From Mucilaginibacter sp. L196 (GTDB lineage: Bacteria; Bacteroidota; Bacteroidia; Sphingobacteriales; Sphingobacteriaceae), in NCBI RefSeq assembly GCF_009765905.1, contig NZ_LMUO01000009.1, forward strand, positions 597,941 to 661,940: a stretch of DNA of 64,000 nucleotides, given 5' to 3'. Below are positions 7,481 to 15,263 of this stretch, piece after piece (position 1 is the first letter of the stretch; each line of letters opens with the position of its first letter). The position numbers were made by a program, and so were the translations under genes. A model generated the notes under the pieces. The model did not search any database. It was given only the letters and a program-made list of their open reading frames with translations, and was not told where the DNA came from.

Positions 7481-7756
7481 TCACTCGAGTTCATCGCCTG
7501 AATCATGGCCCTTTATATAATTTGCAATCTCTGTTAACTGATCAGTAGTAAACTCATTTGGTTTACCCTCCCAGGTTATACCGTCACCAATGTAAAGGTC
7601 GATATGCAAATCACCTAGCTTAATTGAGTTCTCTTTTACGGTATATTTCCCTTTGTCTACCAAATATTCATCATCATCTTTTTGAAAATTTGAATAAATC
7701 TGGAGTTGCCTGTTGCCCGTTGGCGTTTTTAGTTCATACGATAATTTCTTCCACAT
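7481..7756 (-). CDS. Hypothetical protein, 91 aa
   Basis: Small soluble acidic protein without signal peptide or cysteines. Alternating strands (RQLQIYSNF, GKYTVKENSIKLGDLHIDLYIGDGITW) end in a helix (TTDQLTEIANYIKGH). I do not recognise a family. Coding support is moderate: plausible codon use, a clean ATG and no better overlapping frame. It sits 37 bases upstream of the AraC gene on the same strand and could be the first gene of that unit. Confidence 0.6.
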   Translation of the reverse strand: MWKKLSYELKTPTGNRQLQIYSNFQKDDDEYLVDKGKYTVKENSIKLGDLHIDLYIGDGITWEGKPNEFTTDQLTEIANYIKGHDSGDELE

Positions 7757-7874
7757 CTCTAAATCTTAATTATACCAAGTGCAAATTACAAACTTTAAAT
7801 ACATGATGAACGATCGTCCTTATTTTCAATGTATATCTTTATTGACTATGTAAATTATCTTTTTTAAGTATCCT

Positions 7875-8231
7875 ATGGAAAAAAATGAAATTATTGCAGA
7901 CTGGCTGGATGCCTGGAACTGCCATGACATTGACAGGATAATGGCCCACTATGCGGAAGAAATTGAGTTCACTGCTCAAACTGTTGTTGCAAGGTGGGGT
8001 AAAACTGACGGAAAGCTTGTAGGCAAAATTGAATTAAGAAAACATTTTGCAAAAGGTTTGGAACTGGCCCCGGAAATTCGTTTTGAAGTGGACCAGATTT
8101 TATGGTCGCCAAATGGTTATGCCGTACTTTATCATCGGGAAAACAATAACCAGGTACTGGATGCTGTTGAGCTAAATGCTGAAGGGTTGGCTGTTAAAGT
8201 AATCGCATATTATTTGAAAGCGCAGATGTGA
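7875..8231 (+). CDS. SnoaL-like / NTF2-fold protein
   Basis: The 118-residue protein has the cone-shaped NTF2-like fold signature. It starts with an aromatic helix (IIADWLDAWNCHDIDRIMAHYAEEIEF), continues with strands and the GKIELRKHFAKGLELAPEIRFEV block, and ends in VKVIAYYLKAQM. Members serve as small isomerases or cyclases or bind hydrophobic ligands; no catalytic set can be assigned here. It is alone on the plus strand between the AraC unit and the MDR gene, and is followed by two dispersed repeats. Confidence 0.75.
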   Translation: MEKNEIIADWLDAWNCHDIDRIMAHYAEEIEFTAQTVVARWGKTDGKLVGKIELRKHFAKGLELAPEIRFEVDQILWSPNGYAVLYHRENNNQVLDAVELNAEGLAVKVIAYYLKAQM

Positions 8232-8297
8232 TTGTAATGTAGTCGCAGACTACAAGCTTATTGTATCCGAAGTTATAAATTTCGGACAGCGACATTT
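8232..8297. repeat. Dispersed 66-bp repeat, copy 1 (second copy at 13613)
   Basis: Contains dyad TGTAGTC-GCA-GACTACA and a second dyad TCCGAA...TTCGGA. Another degenerate copy lies at 13613-13680. Both follow directly after stop codons of plus-strand genes, which suggests a mobile palindromic unit or a shared 3' end element. Confidence 0.6.
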
Positions 8298-8320
8298 TAT
8301 GCAGATTTTCCCTTAAATTG

Positions 8321-8403
8321 TGATTGCGAGGGACGAAGCAATCTCTTTGCTGTACTGATTCGTGGAACTTGAACGCAGGGTTCTCTTCGAGAAACCCTGC
8401 GGG
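8321..8403. repeat. ATTGCGAG-GCAATC dispersed repeat, copy 1
   Basis: ATTGCGAG..ACGAAGCAATC followed by CTTTGCTGTAC and a GCAGGG/CCCTGC dyad. A closely matching copy is at 15171-15250; short relatives occur at 41109-41140 and 41331-41418. It lies in front of the end of the MDR gene. Confidence 0.65.
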
Positions 8404-8411
8404 AACTAAAA

Positions 8412-9416
8412 TTATTTATGATATAGAATAGCTTTTTTGCCGTTGCCTCCGGCGTAAGTTAATGCATCATTAATTTCCTCCAAGCGGAATTTCTTTCCTA
8501 TTTTAGTTTTGAAATGAGGCATATGAAGCAGCGCAGTTATTTCTTTTAACGCTTTTTCTAAATTTCCTGGATTTTTAACTGTCTCGGTATTAAGATTGGA
8601 AAACGGCCTTATTATTATGTTTTTAAGGGTTAAAATGCTGGTATGAAATGTAAATGGCACGTCGCCACCAACATAACCATAGGTATAAATGACCGAACTT
8701 CTTGGGATCAGGGTTAATATTTTATTTAAAATATCACCGCCCACGCCATCAAAAATTGCTGTTGCATTTAAGGTTTGAGCTATATCGGACAAATGTCCAC
8801 TAAAATCCGGGTCGCTTTGAACAATAATGTTTTTGGCGCCAAGTGATTCCAGTTCTTTCCTGCCTTCATCGGTTCGCACGATGGAGATCAGCGGGAAGTT
8901 ATGGGTGAGGCAAAAACCCAGCAGCGCAATACCTGTTGCTGAATTACCCGCCGTACTGATGATGCCCTTGTGTCCTTCACCAATAATTTGTTTTAAGAAA
9001 GCAAAAGGCGTAATGATATTCACCATTGAACCTGAATAATCTTGGGGATCTGCATCTGCGGGAAGGATCGCGCAATCCAAAAAAGGTATATGCGCATATT
9101 CACTCCATGAACCCACCACACTTTCACTATACTTTAATTGGCGATAAAAAGTAATGTTTTTCCCCAAGTATTCTTCCGGCACACCTTCGCCAATTTGTAA
9201 TACCATACCTGCGCCTGATACGCCTTTAATATCATAAAGGCTTTTTGGCGCGCCAGGAGGCGTGGGATGTTTCAGGAAAAACTTATCCCCGGAATTTATA
9301 GCAGAAGAGTTCATTTTAACTATGAGATGACCGGGTTCTGTGGTGGTTGGTTTCTTAAAATTTTGCACGGTCAAAATATCATTCGACAACACAATTGCTT
9401 TCATTAATTCGTCCAT
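8412..9416 (-). CDS. MDR family NAD(P)H-dependent oxidoreductase (quinone oxidoreductase-like)
   Basis: The 334-residue protein of the medium-chain dehydrogenase/reductase family has an N-terminal GroES-like part (SSAINSGDKFFLKHPTPPG) and a Rossmann part (STAGNSATGIALLGF), then SLGAKNIIVQSDPDF. The zinc-binding cysteines of alcohol dehydrogenases are absent, so it is the zinc-free reductase type acting on quinones or enones. The family usually begins MKAIVL, which corresponds to a second ATG at 9404; the ATG at 9416 adds four residues. A Crp-like regulator gene lies upstream on the same strand with two palindromes between them. Confidence 0.85.
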   Translation of the reverse strand: MDELMKAIVLSNDILTVQNFKKPTTTEPGHLIVKMNSSAINSGDKFFLKHPTPPGAPKSLYDIKGVSGAGMVLQIGEGVPEEYLGKNITFYRQLKYSESVVGSWSEYAHIPFLDCAILPADADPQDYSGSMVNIITPFAFLKQIIGEGHKGIISTAGNSATGIALLGFCLTHNFPLISIVRTDEGRKELESLGAKNIIVQSDPDFSGHLSDIAQTLNATAIFDGVGGDILNKILTLIPRSSVIYTYGYVGGDVPFTFHTSILTLKNIIIRPFSNLNTETVKNPGNLEKALKEITALLHMPHFKTKIGKKFRLEEINDALTYAGGNGKKAILYHK

Positions 9417-9420
9417 TTTA

Positions 9421-9440
9421 TATTGTTTTTAATAACAATA
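9421..9440. promoter_or_regulatory. Dyad TATTGTT-N6-AACAATA before the MDR gene
   Basis: A perfect 7-base arm dyad with a 6-base spacer lies 4 bases before the upstream ATG of the MDR gene and 16 bases before the likelier one. The 6-base spacer is that of Crp/Fnr operators, and the adjacent gene encodes such a regulator. Which protein binds is an inference. Confidence 0.4.
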
Positions 9441-9490
9441 CAAATGTCCGTATCGGGAGGATCAACCACCAATAAACAATCTTAAGAAAT

Positions 9491-9512
9491 ACCCTTAATA
9501 TATATTAAGGGT
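9491..9512. promoter_or_regulatory. 22-bp perfect palindrome at the stop of the Crp-like gene
   Basis: ACCCTTAATAT and ATATTAAGGGT abut without a spacer, immediately after the stop codon of the Crp-like gene. It could be a terminator hairpin with a TATATA loop but lacks a T run. It lies about 75 bases upstream of the MDR start, the same position as the palindrome at 21377 relative to its SDR gene. Confidence 0.4.
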
Positions 9513-10112
9513 TCAGCGTTTATGGGCCAGGTCTTTCCTTACCTTGCTTAGGAATTCTGAAGTGATTCCCAGGTATGAGGCGATTTGGGTGTTGGGTAAC
9601 CGCGCAGCCAGTGTTGGGAATTGGTGTAAGAAATTGCTATACCGTTCTTCTGCGGTTGCGCTAATATTCTGCAGCACACGGTTTTGCAGCTCCATGTATT
9701 TGCGTTCAATGATAATGCGGAAAGTGCTGTTGAACTTTGGGTAGTTGCCATAAAGATAGATAAGGTCCTGCCTCGTTATTTGAAGGATAACCGAGGGTTC
9801 TATCGCTTCAATGTAAACAGTTGTGGGCTTTTCAGCATAAAAACTGTTGAGGTCACTTATCCATTCATTTTCCGCGGCAAATTCCAGGTTGAATTCTTTG
9901 CCGCCGCGATCAATTGTATACATCTTAAAGCATCCGGAAACAACAAAAGTAAAATGCCGGCAAATGTCGCCCTGGTGGAGTATAAAACCACGTCTTTTTA
10001 CTTGTCGTTCGGCAAACAGCGAGATCAGTACTTCTATCTCGTCACCTGTTAAGGAAAAAGCCGAACTCATATGTGCTAAAAGCAATTCTTTATTTTTGAT
10101 CCCTTCCTGCAC
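9513..10112 (-). CDS. Crp/Fnr family transcriptional regulator
   Basis: The 199-residue protein has an N-terminal cyclic-nucleotide-binding-like beta roll (GFILHQGDICRHFTFVVSGCFKMYTID) and a C-terminal winged helix with TQIASYLGITSEFLSKVRKDL as the DNA-reading part. It lacks the Fnr cysteine cluster and the full cAMP-binding Arg-Ser pair, as is usual for the many Bacteroidota members whose ligand is unknown. Upstream of the MDR gene on the same strand; likely regulates it and itself. A second, divergent member of the family is at 21387. Confidence 0.9.
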   Translation of the reverse strand: MQEGIKNKELLLAHMSSAFSLTGDEIEVLISLFAERQVKRRGFILHQGDICRHFTFVVSGCFKMYTIDRGGKEFNLEFAAENEWISDLNSFYAEKPTTVYIEAIEPSVILQITRQDLIYLYGNYPKFNSTFRIIIERKYMELQNRVLQNISATAEERYSNFLHQFPTLAARLPNTQIASYLGITSEFLSKVRKDLAHKR

Positions 10113-10207
10113 GACTGATTATTTTGCGCTGTTTGATTAAGATTTAAAAGTAGATGAAAAAACAGTTTAAACCTATTTATTCAGGTTGATATTGTAAGTA
10201 TATCCTG

Positions 10208-11104
10208 CTAATTCACCATCCTATATTCATTGGGTGTGTAGCCCGTGTTTTTCTTAAATGCCCTAGTGAAATGCTGCGGATATTTAAACCCTAACTCATA
10301 GGCAATTTCACTAACCGATTTATTGGTGTCCAATATTTTTTCTTTAGCCATGCCCATAACCTTTAACTGGATGTATTCCAGAGCCGTTTTACCGGTTTCT
10401 TTTTTTATAAGGTCGCCAAGGTAATTTGGGGTAAGATTCAACAGGTCTGCACAATAACTTACCGCGGGTAAGCCAACTGTTTGCGGCTTATCCGATTGAA
10501 AATAGCTGTTTAGTATATCCTCAAATTTTTCTAAAATATCCTTGTTTACATCGTTCCGGGTGATGAACTGACGATCATAGAAACGCGCACAATAATCAAG
10601 GAACAACTCAATATTTGAGGCGATAAGTTTTTTGCTATGTTTATCCGTTCCTTGTTCTAGCTCGTATTTGATCTTCGCGAAGCAATCCAAAACAATTATC
10701 CGTTCCTTTTTAGACAGATGTAAGGCTTCCCTTGATTCGTAGGAAAAAAAAGAGTAATCATTTATATGTTTACCCAGATGAGTGCCATGGAGCAAATCAG
10801 GATGAAACAAAAGCGCGAAACCTTGTGGCTTATAGTCGGGGTAAATGTTAACATTAATCACTTGTCCGGGGCCTACAAATACTAATGTCCTGTCCTGGTA
10901 ATCATAGGTATTACGCCCGTATTTAATGTCACCGCATTGTACATCTTTTAAGTATACCGCGTAAAAACCAAAATTCATCCGGCTTGCCAATATCTTAGGT
11001 GCTGTGTTTTTAAAGTCGATAACACTAACCAGCGGGTGCAAATTTTCCTGTTGATAGAAAGCGTCGTGTTCGCTAACGGTATCAATCTTCAAAACTTTGT
11101 CCAT
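10208..11104 (-). CDS. AraC family regulator (paralogue 1)
   Basis: The 298-residue protein has an N-terminal cupin-type sensing domain (IDKV...SRMNFGFYAVYLKD, LVFVGPGQVINV) and a C-terminal AraC domain containing NLTPNYLGDLIKKETGKTAL and ELGFKYPQHFTRAFKKNTG. It is clearly paralogous to the regulator at 22994-23890, with which it shares long identical stretches such as YDRQFITR and GFKYPQHFTR. It is divergent from the SDR-cupin-tautomerase-SDR operon, 187 bases apart, and probably controls it; the spacer has a directly repeated GTAACC. Confidence 0.9.
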   Translation of the reverse strand: MDKVLKIDTVSEHDAFYQQENLHPLVSVIDFKNTAPKILASRMNFGFYAVYLKDVQCGDIKYGRNTYDYQDRTLVFVGPGQVINVNIYPDYKPQGFALLFHPDLLHGTHLGKHINDYSFFSYESREALHLSKKERIIVLDCFAKIKYELEQGTDKHSKKLIASNIELFLDYCARFYDRQFITRNDVNKDILEKFEDILNSYFQSDKPQTVGLPAVSYCADLLNLTPNYLGDLIKKETGKTALEYIQLKVMGMAKEKILDTNKSVSEIAYELGFKYPQHFTRAFKKNTGYTPNEYRMVN

Positions 11105-11291
11105 GTCTTTAACTTATTAGTTGATACAAATTTACCGTTTATTCTTAGCTCAGCCATTCATATCTGGCAAATCAGTAAAAATGGTAGGGACATCCGTAAC
11201 CGGGGTAACCGATGATTGCTTAAATGACAGGACCTTTGTATCGACATAAGGATAACATCCAAGACTATCAATTAAAATATAGAATTAAGTT

Positions 11292-12053
11292 ATGGAATTA
11301 ATGAAAGGTAAAGTAGCGCTGGTTACAGGCGCAGCATCGGGATTAGGATTTGCTACAGCAAGGGCATTTGCCATAGCTGGCGCAGCTGTTGCATTAGCGG
11401 ATTGGGACGAAAAAGCCGTACAAGCCGCGGCGGAAAAACTGGCAGCCGAAGGTTATCAAACGCTTGCTATAAAATGTGACGTTTCTGATGATAAACAGGT
11501 AGAAGAAATGGTAAGCAAAACGATAGCTACATTTGGCCGCTTAGACGCCGCTTATAATAATGCCGGTGTACAAAATGAGCTGAAAGATGCGGCTGACCAG
11601 ACAAGAGATGATTTTGACCGTGTTACCGCTATTAACTATGGCGGTGTTTGGAGCAGCATGAAATATGAACTACAGCACATGCGCAAACAGGGTAGCGGCG
11701 CTATTGTGAATTGCTCGTCTATCGGGGGTATTTTGGGCGGTGCGCAACGCGGAACTTATCATGGTGCAAAACATGGCGTTATTGGTTTAACCAAAAGCGC
11801 AGCATTGGAATATGCTGCACAAGGTATCAGGATAAACAGTATTTGTCCGGGTCTTTTTCAAACGCCGATGTCTGACAAAATGATAGCAGAAGGCCAGAAG
11901 GAAGCTTTGGATGCCATACTACAACAAGTACCGGTAGCCCGGCTTGGTCGCCCGGAGGAAATTGCGAGTGCCGTTCTTTTCCTTTGCAGCGATGCGGCCA
12001 GTATGGTGGTAGGTCACACATTAATGGTAGATGGTGGTTATAGCATACAGTAA
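11292..12053 (+). CDS. SDR family oxidoreductase
   Basis: Classical short-chain dehydrogenase of 253 residues. Cofactor motif TGAASGLG spans residues 12-19, NNAG is near 89, the active-site Ser is in NCSSIGG (about 142), and Tyr156-x3-Lys160 lies in YHGAKHG. Asp near residue 37 (LADWDE) after the second strand suggests NAD(H) preference. First gene of a four-gene plus-strand run (SDR, cupin, tautomerase, SDR) divergent from an AraC regulator. Substrate unknown. Confidence 0.9.
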   Translation: MELMKGKVALVTGAASGLGFATARAFAIAGAAVALADWDEKAVQAAAEKLAAEGYQTLAIKCDVSDDKQVEEMVSKTIATFGRLDAAYNNAGVQNELKDAADQTRDDFDRVTAINYGGVWSSMKYELQHMRKQGSGAIVNCSSIGGILGGAQRGTYHGAKHGVIGLTKSAALEYAAQGIRINSICPGLFQTPMSDKMIAEGQKEALDAILQQVPVARLGRPEEIASAVLFLCSDAASMVVGHTLMVDGGYSIQ

Positions 12054-12088
12054 TTTAACAAGTAAGTAATTAGTAAAAAACGATCAAT

Positions 12089-12481
12089 ATGGAAATTATA
12101 CGAAATGGCTCTCAGCCATCGGGCAAAGGCCCCGCAGACTATTTTACAGGAACAGTACGGATTGATCCGCTTATTAATCCACCGGAACCATCACGGGTGT
12201 CTATGGCATTGGTAACATTTGAGCCTGGCGCGCGTACGGCCTGGCACACTCATCCATTTGGGCAAACTTTAATTGTTACCGCAGGCGCGGGATGGGTACG
12301 ACGCGAAGGCGAAGCAAAACAAAATATTTTTCAGGGAGATGTTGTGTATTTTTTCCCAAATGAAAAACACTGGCACGGTGCAACCGATACTACCGCGATG
12401 AGCCACATCGCTATACAGGAAAAACTGAACGGCTCACCGGTTGACTGGATGGAACATGTTACAGACGCGCAGTATAAATAA
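12089..12481 (+). CDS. Cupin domain protein (mandelonitrile lyase/carboxymuconolactone-associated type)
   Basis: The 130-residue single cupin has metal ligands visible in the first motif, [16 protein letters not shown] (two His and a Gln in place of the usual Glu), and in the second motif, [16 protein letters not shown]. This resembles the small cupins annotated as (R)-mandelonitrile lyase-like or quercetin dioxygenase-like. It lies 35 bases after the SDR and before a tautomerase gene, so it probably acts in the same, unidentified, carbonyl or aromatic pathway. Confidence 0.85.
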   Translation: MEIIRNGSQPSGKGPADYFTGTVRIDPLINPPEPSRVSMALVTFEPGARTAWHTHPFGQTLIVTAGAGWVRREGEAKQNIFQGDVVYFFPNEKHWHGATDTTAMSHIAIQEKLNGSPVDWMEHVTDAQYK

Positions 12482-12495
12482 TAAACAAAAAGAAT

Positions 12496-12732
12496 ATGCC
12501 ACATATACATGTTAAAATAGTTGGTAAATCTGAAGCAGAAAAAACAGCGCTAGCCCAAGAGATTACTAAAGCTGTAGTAAATGCAGTTGGAGCTAAAGAA
12601 GGCAATATCTCGATAAGTATTGAAGACGTTGAAAAAGTTGATTGGACCGAGAAGGTATATAAGCCGGATATACTTGGCCATTGGGAGCAGTTATACAAAA
12701 AGCCCGAATATGATCCTTTGGGCAACAAGTAA
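12496..12732 (+). CDS. 4-Oxalocrotonate tautomerase family protein
   Basis: The 78-residue protein has the family's N-terminal Pro2 (MPHIHVKIVG), which becomes the catalytic base after Met removal. The central helix EITKAVVNAVGAKEGNISI and a C-terminal extension after residue 60 resemble the PptA-like subgroup. It begins 14 bases after the cupin stop and 23 bases before the second SDR, consistent with one transcript. Likely keto-enol isomerisation of a small unsaturated acid; exact substrate not known. Confidence 0.85.
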   Translation: MPHIHVKIVGKSEAEKTALAQEITKAVVNAVGAKEGNISISIEDVEKVDWTEKVYKPDILGHWEQLYKKPEYDPLGNK

Positions 12733-12755
12733 ATATTTAAATAATAATACAAATC

Positions 12756-13592
12756 ATGGAAAATAATAAAGTATGGTTCATCACCGGCGCCGGGCGCGGC
12801 ATGGGCCTTGATATAGCGAAGGCTGCACTGGCTGCGGGGAATAAAGTAGTAGCAACAGGCCGAAACACGGATAAGGTTGCTAAAGCAATAGGTACATCTG
12901 AAAATCTTTTGGTTGTAAAGTTGGATATTACAAATTCCGCCGAAGCCGAAGCCGCTGTTGCGGAAACAATTAAAAAATTTGGTAAAATTGATGTGCTGGT
13001 TAACAATGCAGCCAGTTTCTACGCAGGCTACTTTGAGGAATTATCTATGGAAGAAATCGAACTGCAATTTTCGACCAGCCTTTTCGGGCCGATGAAAGTA
13101 ACGCGTGCGGTATTGCCACAAATGCGTAAGCAACGTTCGGGGCATATTATTACAATTTCTTCAACTGGCGGTTTAGTTGGTTATGCTTTTTGTTCGGCCT
13201 ATTCTGCATCTAAGTTTGGCACGGATGGTTGGATGGAATCGTTGCAAAGCGAAGTAGAACAATTCGGGATACAAACTACGATTGTGAATCCTGGTTTTTT
13301 TCGTACCGAATTACTCACCAAAGAATCAACACAATATGCCGATAAGCCTATAGCAGATTATGACGAGGGAAGAAAGCAACAAATTACGTTTTGGGAAGGT
13401 GCGAACGGACAACAATCCGGCGACCCTGCCAAACTTGCCCAAGCCATTCTTACCATCGCGAACGAAGAAAAACCACCGCTGCGTTTTATTGCCGGGGCAG
13501 ATGCTGTTGGCACTGCCGATCAGGTGGTTGTAACGCTTAAGGAGCAGACTGATAGTTACCGGGAATTGTCTTCATCCTTAGCGTACGATTAA
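12756..13592 (+). CDS. SDR family oxidoreductase (second in operon)
   Basis: The 278-residue short-chain dehydrogenase has TGAGRGMG at 10-17, Arg35 in the TGRN turn (suggesting NADP(H)), NNAA at 82-85, Ser134/135 in TISSTGG, and Tyr148/Lys152 in YSASK. The length and the C-terminal block LRFIAGADAVGTADQ fit the group often annotated as ketoreductases acting on open-chain carbonyls. Last gene of the run controlled by the AraC regulator at 10208; followed by a dispersed repeat. Confidence 0.9.
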   Translation: MENNKVWFITGAGRGMGLDIAKAALAAGNKVVATGRNTDKVAKAIGTSENLLVVKLDITNSAEAEAAVAETIKKFGKIDVLVNNAASFYAGYFEELSMEEIELQFSTSLFGPMKVTRAVLPQMRKQRSGHIITISSTGGLVGYAFCSAYSASKFGTDGWMESLQSEVEQFGIQTTIVNPGFFRTELLTKESTQYADKPIADYDEGRKQQITFWEGANGQQSGDPAKLAQAILTIANEEKPPLRFIAGADAVGTADQVVVTLKEQTDSYRELSSSLAYD

Positions 13593-13612
13593 GGTTAAGT
13601 TTAAAAATAGGA

Positions 13613-13680
13613 TTTGTAATGTGTAGCAGATTACCAACTTATCGTGTCCGATTTATAAACTTAGGATAGCGGGAGATTTT
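13613..13680. repeat. Dispersed repeat, copy 2 (first copy at 8232)
   Basis: Degenerate copy of the unit at 8232-8297: TTGTAATGT, AGCAGA.TAC, CTTAT.GT.TCCGA, TTATAAA, GG.AGCG and a final ATTTT occur in the same order. The dyads are weaker here than in copy 1. Confidence 0.5.
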
Positions 13681-13764
13681 AAATGTGTTTGGGTAAAATA
13701 AATGTTACACAGTTAGGCATCTATTATTATATAGATACCTTGAATCTTATTAAACAATTCACTT

Positions 13765-13917
13765 ATGAAAGCAATGAAAATCTTGGTAGCATTAATGCTA
13801 ATGGTATTTAGTTATGGTGCGGTTAACGCGCAGGTTCATCACGTTAGAAAAAGACATTACAAAAAACGTCACGTAATTGTTAGGCGTCACGTAGTTGTTG
13901 TTAAACATCACAGGTAA
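13765..13917 (+). CDS. Small secreted basic His/Arg/Val-rich peptide (50 aa)
   Basis: A short ORF with a clear Sec signal peptide, MKAMKILVALMLMVFSYG, and a probable signal peptidase cut after VNAQ or NAQ. The mature part is about 27 residues and extremely basic: HHVRKRHYKKRHVIVRRH and then VVVVKHHR. It has its own strong terminator whose stem overlaps the stop codon. Similar tiny Lys/His/Arg-rich secreted peptides are seen in Sphingobacteriaceae; their role is not known to me. It may bind metal, nucleic acid or the envelope. It stands between the SDR operon and pepE. Confidence 0.7.
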   Translation: MKAMKILVALMLMVFSYGAVNAQVHHVRKRHYKKRHVIVRRHVVVVKHHR

Positions 13918-13953
13918 CAACAAAGGCCGGCTAATCACCGGCCTTTGTTGTTT
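13916..13953. terminator. Very strong bidirectional terminator
   Basis: A perfect 15-base arm hairpin (AACAACAAAGGCCGG with its complement) with a 7-base loop, overlapping the stop codon of the small secreted peptide. It ends in GTTGTTT, and the opposite strand has a similar tail. It insulates the peptide gene from pepE. Confidence 0.9.
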
Positions 13954-14087
13954 ATCTCAAATGGTAAAAAAAAGCTGCTCATACTTAAATAAATTGGGTG
14001 CAATAAAAATTTACCCGAAACACAGATTTTTACGATCGTGGTTAGCTACAAACAAAATCATGATCTTAAATTTCTTAAATTCGGGAT

Positions 14088-14789
14088 ATGAAAAACATCC
14101 TGCTTGCCAGCACCTCTGCATTGTTTGGTGAAGACTACCTGGTTTATCTTAAGCCATATATAGCCGATCTGTTTAGCGGAGCTGATGAAATTATTTTTGT
14201 TCCCTTTGCGCGTCCGGGTGGTATCTCGCATGATGATTATACTAAAAAGGTTGCGGACGCTTTTTCTGTTATGGATATTCGTGTAACCGGGCTTCATACA
14301 TTCGAGGATCCCGCGGCGGCCGTTCGCAAAGCAAAAGGGTTTTTTACCGGTGGCGGTAATACATTTCTATTGGTAAAAACCTTGCACGAACGGGACTTGA
14401 TGAATGCATTGAAGGAGGCTGTGGAAAAAGGCGCGCCGTACCTCGGTACAAGCGCGGGTAGCAATATAGGCGGACTAACCATGCATACTACCAATGATAT
14501 GCCTATTGTTTTGCCGCCAAGCTTAAATACTATGGGGCTTGTTCCGTTTAACCTCAATCCACATTATCTTGATCCCGATCCTAATTCGAAGCATAATGGC
14601 GAAACCAGGGAAACGCGAATTAAGGAATTTCATACACAGCATGCCATGCCAGTAATTGGATTACGGGAAGGCAGCTGGATCAGGGTACAAGGCGAAACCG
14701 TCACCACCGAGGGTTTATTTGGTTCAAGGATATTTGAACAGGGTAGGGATGCCTATGAAGTTGCTCCTGGCAACCGGTTATTATTTTAA
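14088..14789 (+). CDS. pepE: Peptidase E (alpha-aspartyl dipeptidase)
   Basis: Cytosolic serine peptidase of family S51 that cleaves Asp-X dipeptides. The product has 233 residues, the usual length. The nucleophile elbow is GTSAGSN with Ser122, the NLNPHYLD segment supplies the His159 of the catalytic triad, and GFFTGGGNTF forms the oxyanion region. The start ATG follows the strong terminator by about 135 bases, so it has its own promoter. Monocistronic. Confidence 0.92.
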   Translation: MKNILLASTSALFGEDYLVYLKPYIADLFSGADEIIFVPFARPGGISHDDYTKKVADAFSVMDIRVTGLHTFEDPAAAVRKAKGFFTGGGNTFLLVKTLHERDLMNALKEAVEKGAPYLGTSAGSNIGGLTMHTTNDMPIVLPPSLNTMGLVPFNLNPHYLDPDPNSKHNGETRETRIKEFHTQHAMPVIGLREGSWIRVQGETVTTEGLFGSRIFEQGRDAYEVAPGNRLLF

Positions 14790-15263
14790 AGTCTTGGTTT
14801 TTTAACAGCAACAAAGAAGTTTTTTAGCCGGATTAAGAGTGCGATGTTAACTCTTAAAGCACGTGTGTTATTGTTGTATCCGTTTGTTGTTCTTTGGTAT
14901 CGCTGGCCGCTAAGGCGTCACGTTTTTCGATTGTTTGTTTTCAACGGCTCTCAAGAGGGCTCCGCCGTTCTTTTTCCGCAAAAGAAAGTAACCAAAAGAA
15001 ACTAAGCGGAGCGACCTCATGAACACCATTAAAAAACAAAAAAACTTGTGAATAAACTCCCGGCTGCGCCTGCTTCTTTTAGTGTTAGTGCGACTACTTC
15101 TGGCGTGGTTGCCGAACCAGACGATGCCGGTTTTTGCGGTTAACGGAGGGTTTGTGCTTTTTTTACGATTGTCATTGCGAGGAACGAAGCAATCTCTTTG
15201 CTGTACAGAACCGTGGAATTTGAAGCGCAGGGTAGGCCCTGCGAGAATTAAAAAGTGTTGGCA
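14790..15263. other. Gene-free spacer with dispersed repeats
   Basis: No convincing gene. The middle (14920-15010) carries a GC-rich passage with GCAAAAGAAAGTAACCAAAAG, a phrase I recognise as recurrent between genes in Bacteroidota. The 3' part (15171-15250) is the second copy of the ATTGCGAG repeat. The 64-codon plus-strand ORF at 15082 runs into the repeat and looks spurious. Confidence 0.6.
15171..15250. repeat. ATTGCGAG-GCAATC dispersed repeat, copy 2
   Basis: Near-identical over most of its length to 8321-8403 (GAACGAAGCAATCTCTTTGC and CGTGGAA.TTGAA, then CGCAGGG / CCCTGCG dyad). It abuts the 3' end of the HEPN-like gene, as copy 1 abuts the 3' end of the MDR gene. Confidence 0.7.
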
